DNA from: Deltaproteobacteria bacterium UBA6967
Lineage (GTDB): Bacteria > SAR324 > NAC60-12
Direction: 5' to 3'
NCBI GenBank assembly: GCA_002450295.1
Contig: DJYX01000290.1
Span: forward strand, 1-26,133
DNA length: 26,133 nucleotides
Shown here: positions 9,010 through 15,991 of the stretch, piece by piece
Position numbering within the stretch: position 1 is the first letter of the stretch
Layout of the letters: the number at the start of each line of letters is the position of its first letter
Made by a program: the position numbers and the translations under genes
Notes under the pieces: generated by a model
What the model saw: only the letters and a program-made list of their open reading frames with translations
Database searches by the model: none
What the model was told of the DNA's origin: nothing

Positions 9010-10086
9010 ATGACTAGTAAACAACCAGCGTTGGTTCTGGCCTCAGGTGGATTCAACGGTAAGCTTGCCAAGACAGCTTTTGGCCTGATTCGTAGTAGTG
9101 AGCGCTTTCAGATCGTGGGAGTTCTTGATCCAGAACAGGCAGGACAAGAAGCAGGACAAATTGTCGATGGAAAAGACCGTGGAATAGGCATCTATGCCAG
9201 CGTCGCCGAAGCGTATGCCCAGGCTCAAACAACACCAGAAGTGGCCATCATTGGAGTGGCGATTGCGGGTGGGAAGCTTGATGATGATCTCAGGAGTGCC
9301 GTGACTGATGCCCTGCGTCAGGGTTTGAAGGTTGTCAATGGCCTGCATAGTTGGCTTGCTGAAGATCCGGAAATGGTTGCCCTGGCGCAGCATCATGGAG
9401 GAAGTCTGTTCGACTTGCGAAAGCCGCGACCCCGAGAGCAGTTGAGCTTCTGGTGTGGTGAAATCCTCGACGTCAAGGCACCTCGTGTAGTGGTGATGGG
9501 AACCGACTGTGCTCTGGGCAAGCGCACCACAGCCCGCTGGTTACGAGATGCCTGTCAGGCAGAAGGCATGAAGACCGAATTGATCTACACCGGACAAACC
9601 GGCTGGATGCAGTCTGCTCATGACTATGGATTTATTCTGGATGCAACGCCCAATGACTTCGTCAGCGGCGAACTGGAAAGTGCCATCGTGCGCTGTGATC
9701 ATGAGCTTGCGCCCCAATTGATTCTGATTGAAGGACAATCCGCCCTTCGCAATCCAAGTGGCCCTTGTGGAGCAGAGTTTCTCTCCTCAGCCCAAGCCAA
9801 GGGGGTGATCCTGCAGCATGCTCCGGCTCGTGAACTCTACAAAACTACAGATCGGCCCTGGCCCATGGCGGATGTTGCTGATGACATCAAGATCATTCAA
9901 CTCTATGGATCTGAGGTGCTCGCTGTGACCCTCAATGGAGAGGGGATTGCGATGGAAGATCGGGAGGGTGTTCGGGCGCAATTGGAACAGCGCCTGGGGT
10001 TGCCGGTTTTTCTGCCATTGGAGCAGGGTGTGTCTAATATCCTACCACTACTGCGTGACTTCGTTGCTCGAGAGGCCCAACCATGA
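9010..10086 (+). CDS. dgcN: DUF1611 family protein, probable D-glutamate N-acetyltransferase
   Basis: A 358-residue protein of the DUF1611 family. The N-terminal half is Rossmann-like (LVLASGGFNGKLAKTAFGLIR). The C-terminal half is a P-loop-type domain with GTDCALGKRTT at residues 164-174 (Lys171), followed by LIYTGQTGWMQ and LIEGQSALRNP. Members of this family, found next to an enolase-superfamily racemase in marine proteobacteria and haloarchaea, were shown to be DgcN, which N-acetylates D-glutamate with acetyl-CoA. The stop codon overlaps the next start (ATGA at 10083-10086), so the two proteins are translationally coupled. The family also includes members without assigned function, so the substrate rests on the pairing with the next gene. 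The 221 bases upstream should contain the promoter; no clear one was identified. Confidence 0.72.
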   Translation: MTSKQPALVLASGGFNGKLAKTAFGLIRSSERFQIVGVLDPEQAGQEAGQIVDGKDRGIGIYASVAEAYAQAQTTPEVAIIGVAIAGGKLDDDLRSAVTDALRQGLKVVNGLHSWLAEDPEMVALAQHHGGSLFDLRKPRPREQLSFWCGEILDVKAPRVVVMGTDCALGKRTTARWLRDACQAEGMKTELIYTGQTGWMQSAHDYGFILDATPNDFVSGELESAIVRCDHELAPQLILIEGQSALRNPSGPCGAEFLSSAQAKGVILQHAPARELYKTTDRPWPMADVADDIKIIQLYGSEVLAVTLNGEGIAMEDREGVRAQLEQRLGLPVFLPLEQGVSNILPLLRDFVAREAQP

Positions 10087-11144
10087 AACTAACATCCTGC
10101 CGTGTTTTTCAAGAACACATTCCTTTGACTCAGCCCTTCACGATTTCCTATCACACGACTGAAGCGATTACGCTTCACTTTGTTGAATGGCAAACGGACA
10201 CAGGTCACCATGGTTGGGGTTCAGCCAGCCCTGGGCCACGAGTGACAGGCGAAACGGATGAGGTCTGCAACGCAGCTCTTCAGGCTATGAGTGCTTTTCA
10301 AGGGGAAGACGTCCGCCATCTACCACGGTTGTTGCGCCAACTGGAGACAGAGTTTCCCAAAGCTCCTGCAGCTCGAGCTGCAGCTGATATGGCTTTCCAT
10401 GACCTGCTGGCTCGTCGACTGGATCTACCCTTGACCGATATGCTTGGCCGTTGTCATGCGGCTTTACCGACTTCGGTGACCTTGGGACTGCGTTCCCTGG
10501 ATGAAACGCTCGCTGAAGCAAAAGAGAAAGTTGCTCAGGGCTTTAGTGTCCTCAAGGTTAAGTTGGGCCAGAATTCTGAAGCAGATTTGGAACTGTTACG
10601 GCGACTGAGAGAAGAACTTCCTCAAGACATCCTCCTGAGAGTCGATCCAAATCAAGGCTATGATCTGCAAGCTCTGCGGACTATGCTGACTAAATTCGAT
10701 GAGTTGCAGCTGGAATTTGTGGAGCAGCCAATGCCTGTTTCACAAACAGAGGAGCTACGGTCACTACCAGCTGCAGAGCGCCAGCACTTGGTGTTGGATG
10801 AAAGCCTGCAAAGTCCTGGGGATGCACTGCGCTACGGGTTTCAGGATCCACTTTGTGGAGGCTTTAATATCAAGCTGATGAAATGTGGTGGTCTAGGACC
10901 TGCGCGTCAAATTGCCAACCTGTCTGAACAGACGGGTCGTACGCTGATGTGGGGATGTAATGATGAGAGTCGACTTAGTTTAGCAGCGGCTCTGCACCAA
11001 GCCTTGGCCTGCCCGACTACACGATATCTGGATCTGGATGGTGATCTTGATCTTGTTCGTGATCCAGCCCAAGGCGGCTACACCATTGAAAAGGGCATCA
11101 TGATTCCTCTTGATCAGCCAGGGCTTGGAATCACGGTGCCATGA
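10083..11144 (+). CDS. dgcA: Enolase-superfamily racemase, probable N-acetyl-D-glutamate racemase
   Basis: A 353-residue member of the muconate-lactonizing-enzyme subgroup of the enolase superfamily, at usual length. The catalytic set is complete: KVK with Lys158 and Lys160, metal ligands Asp188 (RVDPNQ), Glu214 (VEQP) and Asp239 (LDES), and the opposite base Lys264 (NIKLMKCGG). Lys160 and Lys264 on opposite faces of the active site fit a 1,1-proton-transfer racemase or epimerase. Dipeptide epimerases share this layout, but coupling to a DUF1611 gene through a 4-base overlap points to DgcA, which converts N-acetyl-D-glutamate to the L-form. A dedicated deacetylase is not in the window, so it must be encoded elsewhere if the pathway is complete. 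An L-Ala-D/L-Glu epimerase role remains the main alternative. Confidence 0.72.
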   Translation: MKLTSCRVFQEHIPLTQPFTISYHTTEAITLHFVEWQTDTGHHGWGSASPGPRVTGETDEVCNAALQAMSAFQGEDVRHLPRLLRQLETEFPKAPAARAAADMAFHDLLARRLDLPLTDMLGRCHAALPTSVTLGLRSLDETLAEAKEKVAQGFSVLKVKLGQNSEADLELLRRLREELPQDILLRVDPNQGYDLQALRTMLTKFDELQLEFVEQPMPVSQTEELRSLPAAERQHLVLDESLQSPGDALRYGFQDPLCGGFNIKLMKCGGLGPARQIANLSEQTGRTLMWGCNDESRLSLAAALHQALACPTTRYLDLDGDLDLVRDPAQGGYTIEKGIMIPLDQPGLGITVP

Positions 11145-11247
11145 GGGATGCTTCCCCAGTGGTTCAACGGTGTTCAACAAAAAGGAATGCTTCGTGCTAC
11201 AAGTGGATTGTTCCCAGTGTTTGAACTGAGAACATTACAATTTCTCT

Positions 11248-11375
11248 GACGGAGGATTGGGCCGTCGGGGAAATGATCCTGATCCTGCGACAATCAGGAT
11301 CCGGGAGTTCTACCGTGCTTGGCGGTCGGTGGAACTCCCATGCTTCCGCGTGTTGCTGCGAGATGTGTCCTCCCT
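11248..11375 (+). ncRNA. Candidate structured RNA or 5' leader (unclassified)
   Basis: The segment can fold into nested and side-by-side helices. An outer helix pairs GGAGGA (11251-11256) with TCCTCC (11368-11373). An inner helix pairs 11266-11274 with 11340-11350, giving eight pairs with one G-G mismatch and a 2-base bulge. Within it sit two hairpins one base apart. The first is GATCCTGAT (11275-11283) with ATCAGGATC (11293-11301), 9 bp with a 9-base loop. The second is 11303-11315 with 11327-11339, 13 bp including one T-G wobble, with an 11-base loop. Together they form a compact three-way junction. No T-tract follows, so it is not a simple terminator. I could not match it to 6S, SRP, RNase P or a known riboswitch. 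The strand is assumed from the flanking genes. It may be a cis-acting leader of the HTTM gene or a free small RNA. Confidence 0.45.
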
Positions 11376-11468
11376 CCTCTCAACTCATTTTGCTGAAGAA
11401 AACGTAGAACAGTTCATCCTCTGAATCTTCTGCAAATTCCCTTGGTTTCCATTTCACAACTCTACAAA

Positions 11469-13280
11469 ATGCGCTGGATTCTCCGCCCTCTGAGTCTTGA
11501 TCTTCGTGGACTGGCTACACTCCGTGTGTTGTTGGGTGTTTTGGTGATGTTGGATGCGTTGATTCGTAGCAGCGACTTGATTGCCCACTATGGAGATTCA
11601 GGGGTTCTACCCCGGTCCGTCCTGTTAACTGAATTCAGCAATCCCTATCATTTTTCCCTACTGTTTCTTAGTGGACAACCGCTGTGGGTGGGACTTTGCC
11701 TTCTGGTCTATGGATGCGCTGGTCTGGCTCTAGCTCTTGGCTGGCGTACTTGGTGGAGCACCCTGGTGGCTTGGGTGCTGATGTTGTCATTCCATAATCG
11801 AAATCCAGTCGTCCTCAATGCTGGAGATGTTTATTTCAGAGTTTTGCTCTGTTGGGGTCTCTTTCTGCCATTAGCAGCTCGCTGCTCGCTTGATCGAGCT
11901 CGGAGTCTGGCAGGTTTCAAACCTGCTGCAAACCTCAGTGAACAGGAGGTTCTGACAGGTGGGTCGGTTGGTTTGGTTTTGCAGGTAGTGCTGCTGTATG
12001 TATGTACAGCAGCGCTCAAAACCTCAACAGAATGGTGGCCAGAGGGGACAGCGGTTTGGTATGCAATCACCTGGGAGCAATTCACTACGCCACTGGGAGA
12101 CTGGCTTCAGAGTTTTCCTGAGTTGCTGAAATGGCTGACGTGGAGCGTCTATGGAGTGGAGTGGGTTGGGCCGCTACTGTTGCTCTGCCCATTTTGGCAT
12201 GTTTGGCTGCGGACTATCGGTGTACTTTTGCTCATTTCACTTCATCTGGGTCTGATCTTGACGATGGAGTTGGGTTTCTTTCCTTGGATCTGCATTGCGG
12301 TACTGCTTAGTTTATTTCCCAAGGAAATCTGGGACTGGCTTTCTTCCAGGAATTGGTTACGCCAGGTTCCTGCCGAAAACCTGATCCTTTATTACGATCA
12401 GGACTGTGGTTTTTGCCGACGAATGGTTGGAGTCTTGCGCGAATTTGTTCTGTTTGGCAGAGCCGAGATTCGGCCGATTCAAGCCGATCCTGTAGTGCAT
12501 GCGCTTTTCGATAATGAAGCTCCCAGCAGTTGGGTTGTGCAGCAAGGAGAACACTATGCGTTCGCTGGTGAGGGACTTTGGCTGGTATTGCAGCAATCTC
12601 CTTGGTCCGCATGGTCAACCCGTTTTTTGTCTGAAGTGAAAACCTTGGCCTCGCTCGAAAGTCTGTATGCTTGGGTCGTACGCCATCGACCTCAGCTAGG
12701 TCGTTCGACTGCTTGGATTGGTTCGCGTCCATTTCCACCCAAAGCGGTTCCGAATCAATATCTTTCAACAATGGCCTTGGTCTTGGTCGTTCTGGTTGTG
12801 GGTTACAATCTGCGCTACAGCTTTTTCAAGGAAGTTCCTTTGCCCTCATCGGTCAAGACGTTGTTTGCGGCGTTGCGGTTGGATCAATACTGGAACATGT
12901 TTTCTCCTCAGCCTAGTAAAGATGATGGTTGGTTTGTGATGGAAGGAGAACTTCGTGACGGGACTCCCCTTGATGTGTACCGACTGCAACTCGGAGAGGT
13001 CTCCTTTGAAAAACCAGATGATCCCTCTGCGTATTATCCTAATCAGCGCTGGCGCAAGTACCTGATGAATCTTTGGCTCAAGAAATACAAAGACTACCGT
13101 CTCCACTACGGACGCTATCTCTGTCGTCAATGGAATAGTGGAGAAACGGAACGAGAGCGCAAGTTGACCGCCTTTCGGATCCACTTCATGCTGGAAAGAC
13201 CGGGACCTCCTGGTCAGCCTGCAAAACCAACAGAGAAACGAACCATTTGGCGACACGAGTGCTTCAAAAAAGAAGGCTGA
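11469..13280 (+). CDS. HTTM-domain membrane protein with internal DCC thiol-oxidoreductase domain
   Basis: A 603-residue inner-membrane protein, counted from the ATG at 11469; a TTG at 11442 would add nine residues, and neither has a good ribosome binding site. Residues about 1-300 are an HTTM domain, the multi-helix fold related to vitamin K-dependent gamma-carboxylase, with family signatures LIAHYGDSGVLPR and SFHNRNPVVLNAGDVYFRVL. Residues about 304-385 are a DCC (DUF393) thioredoxin-like domain with the redox motif YYDQDCGFC (Cys313 and Cys316). A further TM helix follows (MALVLVVLVVGYNLRY), then a soluble tail with RLDQYWNMFSPQPSKDDGW and KYLMNLWLKKYKDYRLHYGRYLCRQWN, typical of long bacterial HTTM proteins. 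The substrate is unknown. The CXXC domain suggests thiol-dependent redox chemistry in the same polypeptide. It is preceded by the folded segment at 11248-11375 and converges on a small membrane protein gene. Confidence 0.75.
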   Translation: MRWILRPLSLDLRGLATLRVLLGVLVMLDALIRSSDLIAHYGDSGVLPRSVLLTEFSNPYHFSLLFLSGQPLWVGLCLLVYGCAGLALALGWRTWWSTLVAWVLMLSFHNRNPVVLNAGDVYFRVLLCWGLFLPLAARCSLDRARSLAGFKPAANLSEQEVLTGGSVGLVLQVVLLYVCTAALKTSTEWWPEGTAVWYAITWEQFTTPLGDWLQSFPELLKWLTWSVYGVEWVGPLLLLCPFWHVWLRTIGVLLLISLHLGLILTMELGFFPWICIAVLLSLFPKEIWDWLSSRNWLRQVPAENLILYYDQDCGFCRRMVGVLREFVLFGRAEIRPIQADPVVHALFDNEAPSSWVVQQGEHYAFAGEGLWLVLQQSPWSAWSTRFLSEVKTLASLESLYAWVVRHRPQLGRSTAWIGSRPFPPKAVPNQYLSTMALVLVVLVVGYNLRYSFFKEVPLPSSVKTLFAALRLDQYWNMFSPQPSKDDGWFVMEGELRDGTPLDVYRLQLGEVSFEKPDDPSAYYPNQRWRKYLMNLWLKKYKDYRLHYGRYLCRQWNSGETERERKLTAFRIHFMLERPGPPGQPAKPTEKRTIWRHECFKKEG

Positions 13281-13298
13281 AGCACATTCTTGAAGTTA

Positions 13299-13730
13299 TC
13301 AGTGAAGCTGTTGATGGAGAGCCCAGGCCAGTAGGAACCCTCTCCCAGTCCAGGCTAGAGTGCGGATCCAGTTTGTTTGTACCAATAGTTGTTGGGCATA
13401 GGAGTCGTAACGCTCTGAGAGACGCAGGTGCTGTGGAACTTGCAACCAAAAGGTGGAAGCCCAAATGAGCACAAGCAGTCCCAGCGTGGTTCCCAATAGT
13501 GTCGATGACAAGCCGGGAGGAGGTGACCACCAGAGTAGCAGTGCAGAGAACAACTCCAGCAACATGGGTCCAATCACCACCCAAGTCGTTCGGTGAGTAT
13601 TCTGATGCTCATAGGCAGGAAAGGCTGCAGCGGGGATGTTTGCAAAGAGAGGATAGTGAACAACTTGGATCAGCCAGATCAAGCCAACCATATACCAGGT
13701 CACGATCAGATTCAGCAGGAGCCAGGTCAT
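13299..13730 (-). CDS. Small four-helix integral membrane protein, unknown function
   Basis: A 143-residue protein with four hydrophobic segments: residues about 3-24, 51-67, 75-94 and 124-138. The ATG at 13730 is chosen over the adjacent TTG because AAGGA lies at good spacing. Conserved-looking polar motifs are YEHQNTHRTTWVV between TM1 and TM2, STFWLQVPQHLRL after TM3, and NWIRTLAWTGR before TM4. I recognise the pattern as a widespread hypothetical bacterial membrane protein without an assigned function. It lies tail to tail with the HTTM gene, with 18 bases between the stop codons. It diverges from the ykgO-like gene, and 115 bases separate the two starts. Confidence 0.65.
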   Translation of the reverse strand: MTWLLLNLIVTWYMVGLIWLIQVVHYPLFANIPAAAFPAYEHQNTHRTTWVVIGPMLLELFSALLLWWSPPPGLSSTLLGTTLGLLVLIWASTFWLQVPQHLRLSERYDSYAQQLLVQTNWIRTLAWTGRGFLLAWALHQQLH

Positions 13731-13782
13731 CAATCTTCCTTATGGGGTTGATAGCAAGGATCTTGGGATTGATGGAATTTAC

Positions 13783-13810
13783 TGGACATTCTTAGCCAGA
13801 CAAATATATT
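13783..13810 (+). promoter_or_regulatory. Candidate sigma-70 promoter of the L36 gene
   Basis: TGGACA (13783-13788) as -35 and TATATT (13805-13810) as -10, separated by 16 bases, lie upstream of the ATG at 13846. Each box differs from consensus at only one or two positions. The -10 box lies inside an inverted repeat listed separately. Confidence 0.5.
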
Positions 13811-13817
13811 AATTTGT
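13800..13817 (+). promoter_or_regulatory. Inverted repeat overlapping the -10 box (possible repressor operator)
   Basis: ACAAAT-N6-ATTTGT is a perfect 6-base inverted repeat centred on the TATATT box and lies 28 bases before the L36 start codon. In many bacteria genes for zinc-independent ribosomal protein paralogues are repressed by Zur. The position suits such an operator, but the sequence does not closely match the enterobacterial Zur box as I know it. Confidence 0.4.
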
Positions 13818-13845
13818 TTTTTTGATTTCCATTGGAGTATCCAAA

Positions 13846-13971
13846 ATGAAAGTGCTTGCATCCCTCAAGTCAGCAAAGCAGCGTCACAAAGACTGCCAGA
13901 TCGTTCGTCGACGTGGAAAGATTTTTGTGATCTGCAAGAGCAATCCTCGCTTCAAAGCACGCCAGAAGTGA
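13846..13971 (+). CDS. ykgO: Ribosomal protein bL36, zinc-independent (YkgO-type)
   Basis: A 41-residue ribosomal protein of the large subunit. The sequence starts [20 protein letters not shown] and continues with [21 protein letters not shown]. It aligns by eye over its whole length with E. coli YkgO (second bL36 copy). The zinc-binding pattern of standard L36 (C-x2-C-x12-C-x4-H) is broken: only Cys17 and Cys30 are present, and the histidine position is Phe (NPRF). It is therefore the C-minus form that does not need zinc. GGAG (13834-13837) sits eight bases before the ATG. The gene stands alone between a divergent membrane-protein gene and a terminator hairpin, away from the usual ribosomal operon. 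Whether the genome also has a zinc-type copy cannot be seen here. Confidence 0.9.
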   Translation: MKVLASLKSAKQRHKDCQIVRRRGKIFVICKSNPRFKARQK

Positions 13972-13978
13972 GTCCGCT

Positions 13979-14000
13979 GAGCCTCGGTTGACCGAGGCTC
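13979..14000 (+). terminator. Rho-independent terminator after the L36 gene
   Basis: GAGCCTCGG (13979-13987), loop TTGA, CCGAGGCTC (13992-14000): a perfect 9-bp GC-rich stem, eight bases after the L36 stop codon. It is followed by the pyrimidine-rich GTTCTCTCTT. It also separates this unit from the opposing mlaF-like gene. Confidence 0.75.
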
Positions 14001-14034
14001 GTTCTCTCTTCGCTAGTCCCCCCTCAGATTCGTT

Positions 14035-14775
14035 TCAAAACGGACCGTCCACCTTCCCATTGATGAATTGCTGTAAAATTGGGTTCGAGTTTTCCCGAAT
14101 TTCCTTCGGACTCCCTTCGGCAATGATTTTGCCCTGATAGAGCATCGCCAACTTGTCAGCAACCCGCATGGAGTTGGGAATGTGATGGGAAATGGAAATA
14201 CAGGTTTTGCCAAAGTTATCACGCATTTCCACCATCAGGTTGCCGATCGCCGTGGTTGTGATTGGGTCTAGCCCGGATTCTGGCTCATCAAAGATCATGA
14301 TCTTGGGCTCCATCATCAGCGCTCGCGCCACTCCTACACGTTTTTTCATTCCTCCAGAGAGTTCGGCAGGCATTTTGTCTTCCACATCGTAGAGACCTAG
14401 TCGATTGAGTGTAGAAGTGACTCTCTCGGCAATGTCACTTTCCTTGAGCTGCTTTTGGTGTTCACGCAGAGCAAAGGCGACGTTTTCGAAGACATTCATT
14501 GAATCGAAGAGTGCGGAGTACTGAAAGCACATTCCTGTTTTCTTAAGCACTTCTACGCGCTGCTTCTTGCTCATCTCCAAGACATTGGCCTCATCGACAA
14601 TGATCTCTCCTGAGTCCGGAATAATGAAACCAAGGATTAATTTGACGATGGTGGATTTTCCATGGCCAGAACCACCCATGATGACGGTAATCTTGTTGGC
14701 AGGAATTTTTAGGGAGAGATTGTCGATGACTTTTTTACTACCGAAGGCCTTGGTGACTTGGATTAATTCAATCAT
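14035..14775 (-). CDS. mlaF: ABC transporter ATPase, MlaF-like (phospholipid transport)
   Basis: A 246-residue ATPase of the Mla/MCE type, complete with Walker A GSGHGKST (35-42), Q-loop FQYSALFDSMNVFENV, signature LSGGM (139-143), Walker B IMIFDEP (159-165) and H-loop His197. The sequences SALFDSMNVFENVAF and MKKRVGVARAL are typical of MlaF ATPases, which pair with the permease MlaE and an MCE-domain MlaD to move phospholipids between inner and outer membranes. No mlaE or mlaD is present in the window; the gene is the last of its unit. It starts five bases after the stop of the lptE-like gene, so the two are cotranscribed. Other MCE-associated ATPases cannot be excluded. Confidence 0.75.
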   Translation of the reverse strand: MIELIQVTKAFGSKKVIDNLSLKIPANKITVIMGGSGHGKSTIVKLILGFIIPDSGEIIVDEANVLEMSKKQRVEVLKKTGMCFQYSALFDSMNVFENVAFALREHQKQLKESDIAERVTSTLNRLGLYDVEDKMPAELSGGMKKRVGVARALMMEPKIMIFDEPESGLDPITTTAIGNLMVEMRDNFGKTCISISHHIPNSMRVADKLAMLYQGKIIAEGSPKEIRENSNPILQQFINGKVDGPF

Positions 14776-14780
14776 GTCTC

Positions 14781-15326
14781 TCAGAAATTGTAGAAGATCT
14801 GGCTGTAAATTTTTTCGGCAAAGTTTTCGGTCAGTTCCTGTATGCCGCGGCTGAGTCGCTGACCACTGAGGTCAGCACTGCTACTGCTATCGTTGCTACT
14901 GGTAGAAACCTCAACTCTGAGATTGGAAACTTCCCAAAGCTGTTTGTTGGTCCGCTGATCCTCAAGAGTTGCGCTTCCTACAAGGGTCAACTGCTGAGCA
15001 ACAGCCAAGGCTTCTGGCTCGTCCAAGTTCAGTCGAGTCAACTGGGCCAATCGCACTCGCAACAGTAGATCACTACGTTCACTTCCACCACGAAGTCGAA
15101 CAGCCGAATTACTGCGCAAACGGCTGTTGAGAGCCTGCATCACGAAAGTTTCCAGATCTGATTCAAAGGTTTGATTTTCAATGGGCGCAATGCTTAGGGT
15201 CGCGGCTTCTGCCGGAAGGGGAGGATTGCCACCCTCAAACGTATACTGGCAACCAATGAGCAGCAATAGAAAACACGAACAGATAAATTTCTGGAGAGTT
15301 AAGTTGACTCTAAAAATTTTATTCAA
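14781..15326 (-). CDS. lptE: LPS-assembly lipoprotein, LptE-like
   Basis: A 181-residue outer-membrane lipoprotein. The frame stays open for another 122 codons upstream, but that part overlaps nuoE and shows no protein-like pattern. A TTG at 15326 gives MNKIFRVNLTLQKFICSC, a hydrophobic run and lipobox LIGC with lipidated Cys26. The mature part has the LptE pattern: YTFEGGNPPLPAEAATLSIAPIENQTFESDLETFV, then alternating strands (LLLRVRLAQL, LTLVGSATLED, NKQLWEVSNLRV). LptE plugs the LptD barrel that delivers lipopolysaccharide to the cell surface. It heads a two-gene unit with the MlaF-like ATPase, so both genes serve the outer-membrane lipid balance. No good ribosome binding site precedes the TTG, which leaves the exact start uncertain. 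The gene diverges from nuoE. Confidence 0.65.
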   Translation of the reverse strand: MNKIFRVNLTLQKFICSCFLLLLIGCQYTFEGGNPPLPAEAATLSIAPIENQTFESDLETFVMQALNSRLRSNSAVRLRGGSERSDLLLRVRLAQLTRLNLDEPEALAVAQQLTLVGSATLEDQRTNKQLWEVSNLRVEVSTSSNDSSSSADLSGQRLSRGIQELTENFAEKIYSQIFYNF

Positions 15327-15493
15327 GGTAACAACTAAGGTCAGAGAGTCGGGAATAGCCCAAATTGTAAGCAGGGACGGGTCGTTTTTCGATTGCGTCT
15401 TCAATGGGTATTCGTTAAAAAATGAGGTTTTGAACTTTCCCCATCCGTGTTCGCCAGACCGGTTTCCGTTCGGTCCACCGCAAAAGAGGTAGA

Positions 15494-15991
15494 GTGTTTT
15501 CTCCTGAAACGCAACAACAGGTTGACCGTCTTCTTTCTCGCTATCCGATTCGTCGTAACGCTCTCCTGCCCCTCCTGCACTTGGCTCAGAAAGAAAATCA
15601 AGGCTGGTTAGACAGCAGGTGGGTGAATCATGTAGCCGAGTTGTGTGAGGTTTCGCCCACCCATGTGGAGGGAGTAGCAACCTTCTACACAATGTTCCGG
15701 TTTCGACCGCCGGGCAAGTATCATCTGCAAGTTTGTACCTGTGTACCCTGCTGTCTGGTAGGAGGTCCAGAAATTCTGGAGCATCTTGAGCACAAATTAG
15801 GCATTCACGCCGGTCATACCACGAAAGACGGTCTCTTCAGCATTGAAGAGATGGAGTGCATCGGAGCCTGTTCCTATGCGCCAGCAATGATTGTCAACGA
15901 GGACTATGTAGAGCAGTTAACCCCTGAAAAAATCGATCAACTGCTGGACACTCTCGCTACTACCCCGCAAGAGCAGGAAACCCATGCTTGA
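15494..15991 (+). CDS. nuoE: NADH-quinone oxidoreductase subunit E
   Basis: A 165-residue, 24-kDa-type subunit of complex I, in the peripheral NADH-input module. The [2Fe-2S] cluster N1a ligands are Cys81 and Cys86 (C-x4-C) and Cys122 and Cys126 (ECIGAC, C-x3-C). HVEGVATFYTMF is a strong family marker. The start is a GTG at 15494, with AGAGG four bases ahead. Its 3' end overlaps nuoF by eight bases, indicating translational coupling. It opens a nuoE-F-G-J-K-L operon and diverges from the lptE-like gene, so the 167 bases between (15327-15493) must hold promoters for both directions. A weak TTGCGT-N17-TAAAAA pair is visible there for the nuo side. Confidence 0.93.
   Translation: MFSPETQQQVDRLLSRYPIRRNALLPLLHLAQKENQGWLDSRWVNHVAELCEVSPTHVEGVATFYTMFRFRPPGKYHLQVCTCVPCCLVGGPEILEHLEHKLGIHAGHTTKDGLFSIEEMECIGACSYAPAMIVNEDYVEQLTPEKIDQLLDTLATTPQEQETHA

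Noticed and set aside
11275..11339. The two hairpins read as a pair of intrinsic terminators after dgcA
   Set aside because: They lie 130 or more bases past the stop codon, lack T-tracts, and are enclosed by further pairing on both sides.
13247..13584. ORFs on both strands overlapping the small membrane protein gene
   Set aside because: The minus-strand frame at 13299-13730 has four regular TM segments and a good ribosome binding site; the others are low-complexity shadows.
15327..15692. Upstream extension of the lptE-like frame to 303 codons
   Set aside because: The extra 122 codons overlap nuoE, show no protein-like pattern and would place the lipoprotein signal peptide in the middle of the protein.
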